In this document: piece by piece, positions 1 to 10,654 of the stretch | Numbering within the stretch: the first letter of the stretch is position 1 | How the letters are laid out: each line of letters opens with the position of its first letter | Assembly: GCA_022496805.1 (NCBI GenBank) | Contig: CM040091.1 | Coordinates: 13,196,336-13,260,335 of the forward strand | Reading direction: 5' to 3' | Source: Pohlia nutans | Lineage: Eukaryota; Streptophyta; Bryopsida; Bryales; Mniaceae | Length of the DNA: 64,000 nucleotides | Notes under the pieces: model-generated | Told to the model about the DNA's origin: nothing | Databases searched by the model: none | Seen by the model: the letters and a program-made list of their open reading frames with translations, nothing else | Made by a program: the position numbers and the translations under genes

Positions 1-2067
1 TAAAGTATGCAAGAGGTATATGTTGGAATCAATACTTGATCTGAACTGAAAGACACGACCATACTTTGCTGTCGATCCAAATGCAAGATTAGCGATGTTG
101 ATGCAACCAGCAAAGTCAAGAATTACACCAACCTCTCGGCAAATTGTGACGTGGCCCACAAAGGGTACAAGCTAAGCCACAATGGGAAGTGGTACCCATA
201 CCGATAAAAATAGTAACTTGCCATTCTTTACAGCCTTGGGATGCTCTGGAGTAGCAGCAGCCCTTTCCACTACCTGTAAACATTATTGTTATCAGCTGAA
301 TGAGTCCTGATAATAAGAGAACAAAAGGCAAAGGATCCTCTTTCCATGACTTCAAAGCATGTTAACCTACGTGTAGGAGTGTGATTTTTAGGAGCTCACT
401 GAAGAGACCACTTTCGGTACAAGAACTTTTATCACTAAGTATGATAGTTTCTTATGCAATTATTCGAAATGGGAAATTGTAGACGTCTATTGAAGGGACA
501 GTACGTTCAATCCATAGCTTAGAATTTGAGCCAAAGTCATACTTCCACCTCACTTGCTAAATAAAGACCATCAAGTGTCCAGCGAGTGAATAAATAGATG
601 AGTTACTGTTCGGAACAAAGCGTCAATATAGGAGACAGAATCAGATCCGTGACAGTTTTAAACATCCTCTAACTTATTGACAAGAAGAAAAAGAACGAAT
701 TCAATGTTCAGTGAGTTCTCTTACCGATCATGGCTGAGAAGGCCTTTGCTGCCCATCTGGCTTCTGGATTTGGTAATACTTTTCTATTTCTTTAACTTTA
801 CTATCTTCCTCAGCCAGAGAATGTACTGCACAACATGAGTAAGGGCATTCGTCGGATACAGTAGCAATTACACAGATACGCTTCCAACATTTACATGCAT
901 CCGCTTGAGAAAGTGAATTTATAAGTGGTCTAGTAGAATAATTGATATAATTATCATCATTGTAATAGTTAGAATTCAAGACCAACGTAGTACTCCATTC
1001 ATTTACCAAACTACTTACTTTGATAAATACAAAAAATAAAGCTTCAATGAAAGCATTCCATCAAAATTCATAGCTCAAGAAGAAAGATTAACTGTTTCTA
1101 TACCAAAACTAGTGCAAACAAAAGATAGCGAATTTGAAGCAGGACACAAAACTGAAGCATGAAACTGGTCATCAAGCGCATTGATATCAAATAATTTGAA
1201 TGTCAACAATGAGCACTAGCAATATGCCGAAGACAGCAGACTAAAAAACTAGCGAATCAGAAATGTATGCAATCTTAAAACGTTCGTTTATCACATACAA
1301 ACAACAACTATACGAGTAGCAAGACTTACAACTCCTTTTGGTTGGATAAGATGGTTATCCATAGCTTCATGTTGCCTAGAGGATTTGACCTTGACACCGG
1401 AAAAATCTAAAGCGGCAGCTGAATGCATGGCTGCCTCTTGTAAAATGTAAGCGTAAGTTGCAGACAGAAACCAGATCAGATTCAAAGTTCTCAAAGGAAG
1501 TAGTGGTTCCTCTCTTTTTTTGTTAGCAACACAAGGATACAGTGCAACGTACTCTTGGCATGACTTGATCGGAAGGTGCGCGAAATAGTTCAACCCCTAA
1601 AGGACCAAGAACTTGTCAAAATTGGACATCATGTTTCTGAAGCATTCTTAAGTAGATCCTAAGAGGAGCTCCTATTGTTGTAATTTCTTTCCTGTCTGAC
1701 CAACACATGCAATATTCTTCACTGATTCTGATGACATACACTATGGGTCCCCTCCTAATTATATTTTTAGCAATATGGTTGATTGAATTTTCCATTTTAA
1801 AACCATGAATACTCAATCCTTCACAGGGTAAAGGTGCGCATCAATATGTCATGGAATTTACTATTGTCTCAGTCATAAAAGGATCTCATTTTGGTACTTG
1901 AATTACAAAATTACAAGATAAGAAAGTTGATGATAGCCAAACCACACAGCATGACAACTACGTGGGCAGAGTAAAAGAAGAAAATCCCTGTATAATTTAC
2001 TGAATAAACACAATCATTTAAATATATACACAATATTCATATATAGAGGATGAAAGAGCATCAGACC
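1..2067 (-). other. Exon-like open segments, unrecognised
   Basis: I recognise no gene here. Several short minus-strand stretches look exon-like. One, near 1311-1445, is open and followed by a GTAAGT-type donor; its translation contains AAALDFSGVKVKSSRQHEA. Another, near 727-770, reads PEARWAAKAFSAMI and precedes a GTAAGA donor. A third, near 190-255, reads VVERAAATPEHPKAVKN and follows an ACAG acceptor. They could be exons of a gene that runs off the left edge or more decayed gene pieces. They do not match the expected downstream part of the myosin XI tail that lies just upstream on the same strand. Confidence 0.3.
1587..1830. repeat. Diverged MITE-like repeat copy
   Basis: The segment begins TTCAACCCCTAAAGGACCAAG and shares several stretches with the TTAA-flanked element at 23893-24264. 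Shared parts include the ACACATG.AAT.TTCTTCA stretch and the TTATATTTTT..CAATATG stretch. It is a decayed copy: the flanking TTAA has become TTCA and the right end is blurred. Confidence 0.45.
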
Positions 2068-3291
2068 TGAATACAAAGCCCAAGCAGGGGTGAAATCTCC
2101 TTTTTCAAGTTGTCCCGAACCATGCCATAAATCTTCTCCACATATGCAGTGAGTTGCTGCTTGAATAGCAGAGCAGGATATGTGGCCTCTACTTGTGGCG
2201 ACATATCTAACCCGCCCATAAGACAGCACCAGGAGCAGGAGAAGCACGATACCCCTGATAGCCCTTCTTACCGTCAGCATCTACCTGCTGAGTATACACA
2301 CATTAATGAGGAAATATACTATAGTATCTGCAATCTAATCATACATGCTAAATAATCACTTCAGAAGTCCCTGACTTAATCACAATTAATTCATTAGGCC
2401 AGTTAGCCACACGGAATATAATCACTTACTTGTGTCATTCTCCCAAAGCGTCACTGAATTACAACGTCGCCTTTGAGGAGCACCCCCAGCAGCTCCGCTA
2501 GCTGTAAGTGTCTGTTGTAAAAGGAATAGCAACGTAGAGGGATTGGACAACCAGTAGGCAAGTACATCACTGTTATCCTGACTCTGCATATAAACAATTT
2601 CTTCATTTAGAACCTGTCAAATGATTATGATCCAAATAAGGGTACACACCAGCAGTTTTGAAGCGACGGATAACTTTCCTTGTAGCAAGTAGATCGCCAT
2701 CAGGGAAGACCCAGAAAGATCAGGTAATGTGTAAAGCCAATTGTACATCATGAATAGAAAATGCACAGGGCATCGGAAAGAACCGCTGAAGACGCTAGAG
2801 CATAGCACTGAGAATTTTCTGGGAATTTTGCTTACTTCGATAGCTGTGCAAATTGTTTGAATAATTCGGTCAAAGACATTAGTGCTCTCGGCCTCAAAAG
2901 AGCGCTATTGGCGCAATGACTTGTGTAGTATGAAAGCGACAATTGGGCGATGGAAGTTGAAGCCGACATCTTGCATAACACACTACAGTAAAGATTCTTG
3001 ATTTTCCTGTTCGTACATTATTTCACAAATAAATCAGATAGATGTACCCCAACTTGAGCAGACAAACTCAGGAACTTTTACAGAAACTATCACTCCCGGA
3101 ATCATGATGCTTGAACTCGTATCCGTAAATGACCACCATAATATAACAAAGAAAACATGAAACCTCGTCAAATAAATATCTAACAGCAAACAACAACTGA
3201 AACTTACCTGCTGTCTGTCAATAAGCAACTTCTGGCACCTTTGTTTAGCCTCACTATGCTCCCTTTCGATTTGTGCTGTGTTTGGTGACTC
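2068..3291 (-). pseudogene. Class XI myosin tail pseudogene (coiled coil and dilute domain)
   Basis: Four exon-like blocks with intact splice signals read in order on the minus strand. Block 3291-3208 is a charged coiled-coil exon ending KQRCQKLLIDRQQ. Block 3006-2836 matches the start of the globular tail (QDVGF, RSFEAESTNVFDRIIQTI). Block 2583-2430 reads DVLAYWLSNPSTLLFLLQQT then SGAAGGAPQRRR. Block about 2240-2068 reads [20 protein letters not shown] then [13 protein letters not shown]. These are hallmarks of the plant myosin XI dilute (cargo-binding) domain. The copy is broken. There are in-frame TAG codons at 2983-2985 and 2905-2907, the second at the conserved Trp before RSFE. A 2-base loss in the expected TLFGRM region shifts the frame, and a further shift lies just before GGLDM. 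The motor, IQ motifs and distal tail are not visible. The calls rest on remembered family motifs. Confidence 0.85.
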
Positions 3292-3448
3292 CTGTAACAA
3301 ATAGGAAAATAACCCTAAAATTAACATGCTCTTTCTGACTGCGACAATCTAAAAAAGGGTTGCTAATCTCACACCATCTGCTTCAGGATGGAGCACTACA
3401 TCTATATATTTGTGGCAAAATAATTTGTAAAAACAAATATGAGGTCAA

Positions 3449-3474
3449 AACACCCATTTCGTTAAAAGTGCACA
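3449..3474 (+). repeat. Left terminal inverted repeat
   Basis: This 26-bp terminus is a perfect inverted match to 16732-16757. Its last ten bases (AAAGTGCACA) also pair with TGTGCACTTT at 3481-3490, giving a small subterminal hairpin. Confidence 0.9.
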
Positions 3475-4352
3475 ATAGCATGTGCACTTTAAATTTTGGT
3501 CAAAATTTGTTTTTGATTGATTGAAACACCTAAAAATACAAGTAAAAATGATTCAAATTTTTTTTTTTATGTTCTTATTTACATTGAAGTGATGCTGCCA
3601 TTTCCATTACAACAAGTATGACAAATACTTATTCCAAATTAGAATATTGAAAGAATCAATTAATAAAATCAAATAAAAGGGTTAGGCATAAGCCTAACCT
3701 TTTTCACTTGCAATTGTCAATTAAGTTTTTGACATAGATAGGAATACAAATGAACCTCCTCTAACTTGCAACTTTACAAAATAATTACAATAAAATGGTT
3801 AGGCATATGCCGAAGTGCCAATCCATCACGTGTATCTAGAACTTCTAGTTTGAAAATCAAACATGTACATTTAAAAAAATTGATAAATAAAATTGAATTT
3901 AGAAATCATTGGTACTAAAATCCATACATCAGTAATCTAGATCTACACTTTGGAAATTGAATTCCATCTTCATTGCATTCAAGTCTAAAATCTCCTATTC
4001 ATGATAATTGTCTTTTGTATTCTAATATAATATAAAAATTAATGGATATGATATCATAGTTCCTAAATAGTAGAATTAAAAAAGTTTGACATCCATGATG
4101 TTATTCAAGACTTCTATAATCCAATGCTTCACAACATACATGCAATCTAGTCCTTTATTTTCATAAAACATTCCTTTTTTTACAACCTTTATACAAAAAA
4201 AATTAATACTCAAAAATTCATTTATATTCAAGACACACAATACCAACATATATATAAAGAAAATAACTTCGTAGTAAAAATACTATAATATCTATAATTT
4301 TAGTATCTAAAAACATTTCACTACTACATAAAATCTATCACCAAGTAGTCTC
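3475..4352. repeat. AT-rich subterminal region with two palindromic motifs
   Basis: This stretch has no coding signal. It holds copies of the element's palindrome at about 3679-3702 (GTTAGGCATAAGCCTAAC) and about 3798-3816 (a degenerate right half). The rest is AT-rich, with poly-T runs. It probably includes the 3' end of the 712-aa ORF's transcript. Confidence 0.6.
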
Positions 4353-6491
4353 TTAAGTTTGAGATTCAGTATTTCCCAAACCTAAGCTAAATGCATCTTT
4401 TCCAAATGAAATAAGAGATGATCTATTGATAAACTCTTCAGCAGCATTTAACCCAGCTATAACTTCAACGTGAGCCTGATCATCGAGATCTGTTGCATTT
4501 GAAGTTGTTGAAGGATCACCAAACATTTCGCCTGGTCCAATCGATTTAACATATTTGTACGTTTTCCTCCCTTCTACATCAATATTTGGGACTTCTTCAC
4601 GTGTATTCCAACCTTCTCCATCAAACCATAGATCAAACTCTGGAAAATACTTATATCCATCTAAATTGAAACCATCACGTTCTGGGTTTGGTGTTGATGC
4701 AATTATCTCTTCTTCTTGTGATAAGTTCTCTTCGCCGTCAAAATATTGAAGCAAACTCTTCCTAGCAACTTGATTTGTGACAACATTCTTCTCTTTTCCT
4801 TGAATATTTGTTGTCTTCATTCTCTTTGGCGTTGGACTCTGGACTTCATCTGCACACAAAGAATCATCACTGCCATCATTGGATGTTTCCGATGAATCAA
4901 CTTCTCCGTCTTCCCACAATTTCTCCTCTCCGTCTCCAGGTTTAATTCCATCCACTGCCTCTCGTTTCCATCGACGCAACCAAAGTGCAATGTTCTCATC
5001 TGATTCAAATATTATAACTTCTGTTGTCTTTCCAGCAAGGGTGTGAATCATGTGAGAGATTCCATGAGCAACTATCATCCACGACCCTAGTCGATAGTAA
5101 GATTCAATAATTTCATCAACAACTGCTGGACAACGTGCATCACGATATTTTGTACACAAATCCCAACCACCTCGAGGTTCTACAAAAATAGAATCCAACA
5201 ATTTCACATTTGCTGCAAGATTATCTGCAACTGGAGCTGTTGGAGGATGATGTATGACAAAAATAATTGGTCCCACTGGTGTATACTTTGCAATTATACG
5301 TTGTCCATCCTTGAAAACACTTCCTGAGGCCTGACATTGGTTGGAGAACACATAATTTCCTTTTGTAACGTGCCACCCCAGAGAAGTCTTCAATCCTAAT
5401 AGCTCTATAACCATATCTGCATTCTCGCCAGCTGGCAACATAAAAATTGCATTCCAACGAGGCACATCTTCCATCCACTTTGATATGATCCCAACAATAC
5501 TCTTGTACTCCATTTCTGTCCAGAACTGCCCATTTTGTCCTTTACGACAATCAAAAACCCACAATGCTGGACTTCCAAACTTCCCCATAACTTCAGAAAA
5601 TACGTTGCCTCCCACTTTTACTGTTGTATCCATACCTGCACCTCTAACTCCAGAAAAATTAAATTCTAGATTCCAAACTCCTTCACTTCCTATGAACAAC
5701 TCTTTTCCATTTGCAAAAAGTCCCGATTTTCCCTCCAAAATCAACTTCAAGTGAATTCGAACTTTAGAAGGAATCAAAGCACTATGCTTCTCCATTGCCT
5801 CAAAACTTGTAAAGTCTTTTAGATGCACCCATTTGCTCTTGAAATCTTTAGTTGCATCCCTCCCAAAAAAATCTAACGCGCTTGTGTCCCCATATTTTTG
5901 CACATCTCTACTTAACCAATTTTTCTTATCATCAATTCCTCCAGATGCTTCGGCATCAAGCCATTTGAGAGCATTGTGAATTCTTGTTCGAAGCTTTGAT
6001 GTATCTGCTAAATATTGCAAGGTGTGCACGTCCATTTCTGAAGTAGATTTTGAAGAAGCTCCAAAATACACTTTCTGCAAATGACCCTCCTCGGTCACTG
6101 TTGCGCCTTGACATAATAAAACAAAATCATTTCCATTTGTTCTTTGCAATGGTCTAAGCCATGTTATCGACATACGTGGACGCTCACTTAACTTGAATTT
6201 TTTAGATTTTGTATTTCCAACAACACCTTCTTGTTGGACTGCTTCTTTTCGTGCCTTCTCTGAATAATATGTAAACCCTTGATCATAAGACCTACACATG
6301 TTGTCCAAAGCTATCCAACAATCATCACTCACTGTAGCCATTGAGATATAATCTTTAAATTGTAAATTCATTTTTGAGACAGTGAACTCACTTCCATCTT
6401 TTCCTAAACGAACCCCTGTAATACTATGCAAACATTGTAAAAAAAGACGTCGGCGATCTATGTCTTCATCGTTGTATGGGTTTGCTTTCAT
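4353..6491 (-). CDS. 712-aa transposon protein, possible degenerate methyltransferase fold
   Basis: I do not recognise this protein with certainty. The ORF opens with ATG inside the stop region of the upstream ParB-like ORF (ATGA overlap at 6488-6491), so the two are probably expressed from one transcript. Residues 300-420 alternate hydrophobic strands and turns (ALWVFDCRKGQNGQFW, then WNAIFMLPAG, GWHVTKGNYVF, then IIFVIHHPP). This resembles the order seen in beta-class DNA N-methyltransferases, but the expected DPPY-type catalytic motif would here be FDCRKG, so activity is doubtful. Residues from about 515 are acidic and low-complexity, with a short basic patch (TPKRMKTT) that could be nuclear targeting. 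The pairing of a ParB-like domain with a methyltransferase-like domain is known from phages and plasmids. That analogy is inference. Confidence 0.6.
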   Translation of the reverse strand: MKANPYNDEDIDRRRLFLQCLHSITGVRLGKDGSEFTVSKMNLQFKDYISMATVSDDCWIALDNMCRSYDQGFTYYSEKARKEAVQQEGVVGNTKSKKFKLSERPRMSITWLRPLQRTNGNDFVLLCQGATVTEEGHLQKVYFGASSKSTSEMDVHTLQYLADTSKLRTRIHNALKWLDAEASGGIDDKKNWLSRDVQKYGDTSALDFFGRDATKDFKSKWVHLKDFTSFEAMEKHSALIPSKVRIHLKLILEGKSGLFANGKELFIGSEGVWNLEFNFSGVRGAGMDTTVKVGGNVFSEVMGKFGSPALWVFDCRKGQNGQFWTEMEYKSIVGIISKWMEDVPRWNAIFMLPAGENADMVIELLGLKTSLGWHVTKGNYVFSNQCQASGSVFKDGQRIIAKYTPVGPIIFVIHHPPTAPVADNLAANVKLLDSIFVEPRGGWDLCTKYRDARCPAVVDEIIESYYRLGSWMIVAHGISHMIHTLAGKTTEVIIFESDENIALWLRRWKREAVDGIKPGDGEEKLWEDGEVDSSETSNDGSDDSLCADEVQSPTPKRMKTTNIQGKEKNVVTNQVARKSLLQYFDGEENLSQEEEIIASTPNPERDGFNLDGYKYFPEFDLWFDGEGWNTREEVPNIDVEGRKTYKYVKSIGPGEMFGDPSTTSNATDLDDQAHVEVIAGLNAAEEFINRSSLISFGKDAFSLGLGNTESQT

Positions 6492-7906
6492 ACTGCACGC
6501 GTTTTTGCCAAGGTTTCCCCAACAGTGCTACGATATATTCTTTCAGTATTCTCTTCATTTTTCTTGCAAGAAGCCACCAAATACCTGAACTCTTCATCGT
6601 AGGCTACAACTTGAGCAGGTCTTTTCATAAATGACTTTTCATATTCAGTTTCAGAAATGAGATTAGCCTCGCGATCACGTTGTGCTAATACTTGGCAAGC
6701 ATGCAGAATATGTTGGCCGTCGACGGGTTCCCAAATAACCAAAGGTAAAAAATTATCCCTTTTTTCTTCAAATGAATCTCCGGGCATAGCATTCAAACAC
6801 CTCAAAAAATCAATCCTTGTTTCTTCTCCTTTGAACGTATAGCGTTCAATAACATTTTCTTCGTTAGAAAATGGCAAGTATTCCATAGGACGCAACGTCA
6901 TCACGTTTGTTTCAAGAAGTTGATTTTCCCTCAACCTTTTGTAAACAAACTCAGCATTTGCAGTGTTCAACATTCGTTGATTTGTAAGAATATTGCTTGC
7001 AGGTCTCACATTAGCAATATCAACATAAAAAAAATGATCCCTACTGAACACGTATCCTGACTCAATCTCATGAGGAGTTGGCAAGATCATTTTATCTTTT
7101 TTTAAAACTGTTTGTGAAGTAGAACCATCGCCTACTAACAAGTTACTCCGACTTCGACTTGAAATCTTCTTTGAGGGCTGAGGTGGTGCGTCAAAATCAA
7201 AAACTGATAAACCAATGTTAGCACTTGATGAAGCCCCTCCACCTTGAGAAAATGATAGTATAGAACTTGGGTTCCTCTTTTTTGATGTAGAGGCAACATT
7301 TGATGTAGGAGGCAAAACTTTATCAAGCAATGTTCGCCTATGCACATAAAACGATAACCCATCAATGATAACATCTTCTTCCAAAGATGAAGTTGGTACG
7401 ATTTCAGACCCTCCATCACGAGAGATAAAAACAACAATAGCCCTCTCATGCTTCTCCATATAAACCTTCAATCTCTCCTTCTCATCTGCATTCATGCTGG
7501 AAACTGCAAACACCATCTTCTCACGCAAATCTTGTTCAATACTTCCAACACTACTCCACCACTTTCGATATTTTGGTAGACCCCCAAATTTCAACTCCAA
7601 CAAACAATCTGGAGATCGCATTATGTTTTTGGTCCTCAAAATATATGAAGACGGTTCACCGCTCTTCATCCCCCGCATAAACACTTCACACAAGCCTTGT
7701 TCTTCAGTTGATGAGACTTCAGCTACATTAGCTATGTAGCCTGCACCATAAGTTAGTCCACACCATAGATCCTTCTCTTCCCAGGCATAATCGGACAATC
7801 GCAAAATAGGAAGCTTGTCATCTCGTGATATCCACCATCCATGGTTCTTAAAAGAATCCACTACTTTTGGAGCTTCCTTAGGGGGCCGTTGCTTTCGAGA
7901 AGCCAT
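6488..7906 (-). CDS. 472-aa ParB/sulfiredoxin-fold-like transposon protein
   Basis: The ORF starts at ATG 7906 with a basic N-terminus (MASRKQRPPKEAPK). Residues 20-200 are an unrecognised globular region. Residues 200-270 are Ser/Lys-rich and probably disordered. Residues about 290-445 look like a ParB/Srx domain: strand YVDIANVRPAS at 294, a helix around 315-330, then PLVIWEPVDGQHILHACQVL, with VDGQH at 395-399. This matches the family's characteristic DGxHR-like signature, with Ile in place of the Arg. ParB-type domains bind DNA palindromes and hydrolyse CTP, or act as nucleases. Here the likely role is binding the element's own DNA, possibly its palindromic arrays, but that is inference. 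Its stop overlaps the start of the 712-aa ORF by ATGA. Confidence 0.65.
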   Translation of the reverse strand: MASRKQRPPKEAPKVVDSFKNHGWWISRDDKLPILRLSDYAWEEKDLWCGLTYGAGYIANVAEVSSTEEQGLCEVFMRGMKSGEPSSYILRTKNIMRSPDCLLELKFGGLPKYRKWWSSVGSIEQDLREKMVFAVSSMNADEKERLKVYMEKHERAIVVFISRDGGSEIVPTSSLEEDVIIDGLSFYVHRRTLLDKVLPPTSNVASTSKKRNPSSILSFSQGGGASSSANIGLSVFDFDAPPQPSKKISSRSRSNLLVGDGSTSQTVLKKDKMILPTPHEIESGYVFSRDHFFYVDIANVRPASNILTNQRMLNTANAEFVYKRLRENQLLETNVMTLRPMEYLPFSNEENVIERYTFKGEETRIDFLRCLNAMPGDSFEEKRDNFLPLVIWEPVDGQHILHACQVLAQRDREANLISETEYEKSFMKRPAQVVAYDEEFRYLVASCKKNEENTERIYRSTVGETLAKTRAV

Positions 7907-8577
7907 TGGATCCCTTGATCACCTACAAAATTTTGCACTGAAAAATTAAAATCATCAATGTTTCAAGAGATTAAACATAAGAGGGTTAGGCACACGCCTA
8001 ACCCCCCAATGGTATTAATTGCATGATACCATTTCTACCAATTCTTCATTGTGTCTCAATCACATCATCACGGCAACAGTCACATGAAATTCAATCACTT
8101 GACTAGACATATCTAAACGTTATGTATGCAGTTTTTAAAACTAATTGAAGTGATAGGAGTAAGGTGAATGCCTAACCGTTCCATCACTTTGTATTTTAAC
8201 AAATAATACAAATGGTAGGGGTTAGGCATACGCCTAAACCCAACACTAGGAATTTTAAAATTAATTAAAGTGATGAGGGTAAGGCGTATGCCTAACCCCA
8301 TCACTTGGTATTTAAAAAATAATTGCAAGTTATTAGGGGATTAGACATATGCCTAACCCTGCATCACTTAAAATCTTGTTACTAACTTCGATCAAATAGT
8401 TGAATTCGTACTATTATATCCTCTGGCCTATAAGGTAAACGAGTGATACATCCACAAAGCGAGATGCTTCACATTAACTCACATTATCATCAAAGCCAGT
8501 GATATTAACTCACATTAACTCATATTCCATCTAAATGACAGATTTCGGTAAGTAGAAAATGAAATTCATAATGGTTA
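7907..8577. repeat. Palindromic repeat array, left block part 1
   Basis: Palindrome copies lie near 7984, 8160, 8219, 8279 and 8340, with about 60 bp between the later ones. Each is a variant of GGTTAGGCATATGCCTAACC, often extended by TCACTT/AAGTGA arms into a longer hairpin. From about 8391 to 8577 the sequence is non-repetitive. On the minus strand it could include a degraded downstream kinase exon (CITRLPYRPEDII near 8390-8450), which is only a weak guess. Confidence 0.75.
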
Positions 8578-8578
8578 C

Positions 8579-8661
8579 CTTTCAATAAGAAGAATGTTCT
8601 CTGGCCTCAAGTCACAATGAATAACTTTAGCTTCCAGAAGCAAACTTAGGGATTTCAGCAA
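8579..8661 (-). pseudogene. Captured DYRK/YAK1-type protein kinase exon
   Basis: An 83-bp minus-strand exon is bounded by a pyrimidine-rich acceptor (TTGTGTGCAG) and a donor (GAAAG|GTAACC). It translates as LLKSLSLLLEA followed by KVIHCDLRPENILLIE, the catalytic-loop region of dual-specificity YAK1/DYRK kinases (usually IHCDLKPENILL). The frame is open and the catalytic Asp and Asn are kept. It lies between two blocks of the transposon's palindrome array with no kinase remainder, so it is best read as a host gene fragment picked up by the element. Confidence 0.7.
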
Positions 8662-8715
8662 CTGCACACAACGAGAACAAAATTCACCATCCCTTCTGAT
8701 GTCTTAAGAAAATAA

Positions 8716-9355
8716 ACATAAAGGATTAGACATACGCTTAACTCCCTATCACTACAATTATTTTTGAAAATCCAAATTGTTAAGGGGTTAGACATATGTC
8801 TAACCCTCCATCATTTGTTTTTTTAAATTGATCAAAGTGGTGGAGGTCAGGCATTTGCCTAACCTTCATCACTTGCAGTTTTTAAAATTAATTGAAGTGA
8901 TAGGAGTTAGGTGAATGCCTAACTGTTCCATCACTTTGTATTTTAACAAATAATACAAGTGAGATGGGTTAGGCATATGTCTGACCCCCAACACTAAGAA
9001 TTTAAAAACATAATCAAAGTGATGGGGTAAGGCATATGCCTAACCTCATCAATTGGTGTTTTAGAAAATAAGTGCAAATGATTGGAGGAATAGGGGTTTG
9101 CTTAAATCTTCATCACTTGCAATTTTAAAAACTAATTGAAGTGATAGGGGTTAGGCATACGTCTAATCCTTCTATCACTAGGTGTTTTAACAAATAATAC
9201 AAATGGTAGGGGTTAGGCATACGCTTGAACCCAACACTAGGAATTTTAAAATTAATCAAAGTGATGAGGGTAAGGCGTATGCCTATTTCCATCACTTAGT
9301 GTTTAAAAAATAATTGCAAGTTATTAGGAGATTAGACATATGCCTAACCCCCAGA
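8716..9355. repeat. Palindromic minisatellite, left block part 2 (about 60-bp period)
   Basis: About eleven palindrome cores occur at near-regular spacing (approximately 8722, 8782, 8844, 8907, 8968, 9026, 9090, 9150, 9211, 9268, 9332). The unit is a hairpin of the form AAGTGAT-GGGGTTAGGCAT-ATGCCTAACCCC-ATCACTT, separated by AT-rich linkers such as GGTATTTTAAAA.AATTG. The arms carry compensating and non-compensating changes, so units range from perfect to degraded. Confidence 0.85.
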
Positions 9356-9489
9356 CATTTATTTTGTTGAATGCAAACTTTGAACATTATAATCTTATAA
9401 GCTAAACGGTCAATTCTTTCAATATTTTGCACAACCCTAGGCATAGCAGATATTCAAAGGTGACTTTCCGTGAATCTCATTCTCGGGTT

Positions 9490-10450
9490 GGAATTGTACT
9501 TTCTTTAACATGGTGTCTATTTTTTGGGTGAAAATTGGGGGCCTTTACTGTACATTCTGTAGCAACATTGGCAATTGGTGTTTCTACCTTATGCTTCAAG
9601 CAACTCAATTAAAGAGTTGGAATTAATAATCCAACACTCCTGCTGTGTCTGCACCCGCTCCCCTTCGCTGTTGCTGTCGTCAAAGTTTATGATAAATTCT
9701 GAGTTGGTTCCAGTGCTTCCAGGAAGAGCAAGACCAGCCAGAAAGTTATCGGCTTCTGTGTGATCAGCTGAATAAGGGACTGGTTGTGCCCGCACACCTG
9801 AGAAAGAAAAGACCCGGTAGTCAGCCCTCTTCTGCAAGTAAATGCAAAGCATTGAGTGAATCTGCAATAGGTCTCAAAATCCTTCCTGTAAGGAGCCAAT
9901 TTGAAATAGTTACATTCACGAAGGCTTCATTGTCAGTTTCAGAGTCTCATACTGAAAAGCAGAGGATCACTACATCAAAATGTCAATCAGACCACTCATT
10001 GCATGTGAGTGGAATTCTATCACGCAGTCACCCAGTTGAGCGATACCAAAAGAGGACCTGGCACCAACTACTGGTGAAAAGGGCCTGTGAGAGGCAGCAA
10101 AAGGAGGTGAAAACGGCCTGTGCGGAGAAATAAACAGAGGAACCAACCTTGCAATAAACGTATGACACAAGAAAACCAAAATTCTTGCTTCGTCAACTGG
10201 GGTCAACTTCGTCAACTTCGTCAACTTCCTTGAATCTGGGAAAAAAACTAGAAAAAGGAACGCATACGTCTGTGTATCACTAGCTTAGTCGATCACTTCG
10301 ACTGTAAGGAGGTCACGATCCTCACAAGGAGTCAGCTCCACAAACCATTACTTCAATTATTCATCGTTGGCACAGGGCCTGACCCACACCGACCGAGTCA
10401 ACAGCAGCGCCGCATTTCTTCCCCGTTTCTTCGTCTGTGCGACTAGCTAG
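9490..10450 (-). pseudogene. Host-derived fragment with an exon-like block
   Basis: This insert between the palindrome arrays is compositionally unlike them. A minus-strand block from about 9796 down to 9592 begins after a strong acceptor (TTTTCTTTCTCAG). It reads SADHTEADNFLAGLALPGST and then TNSEFIINFDDSNSEGE. The acidic FDDSNSEGE motif looks like a real plant protein, but I cannot name it. Upstream (10.0-10.25 kb) the GTCAACTTC unit is repeated in tandem. The open frames on the two strands do not agree with any one gene, so I treat this as a captured and decaying fragment. Confidence 0.4.
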
Positions 10451-10654
10451 CTTAGCTTAGTGCCGGTGGTGATCGATTCCTAGTGTGTGCAAAGTCTGGA
10501 GAGGAAAAGTGAGAGGAATTGAGACAGTGGTGAGACCAACTGGCTGTGATAGATGGACTGCTGCAGTCTGCCATGTGCCAGGAGCGCAGGAGACGAGGCA
10601 AGGTGTGAGTTTTGTAAACAGCTTCTTGAGCAGAAGAAACTCTGCGTCCAGAGA

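Noticed and set aside
9786..10133. Open frame of 115 codons on the plus strand
   Set aside because: It overlaps a better-supported minus-strand exon-like block, has no motif, and spans the acceptor site of that block.
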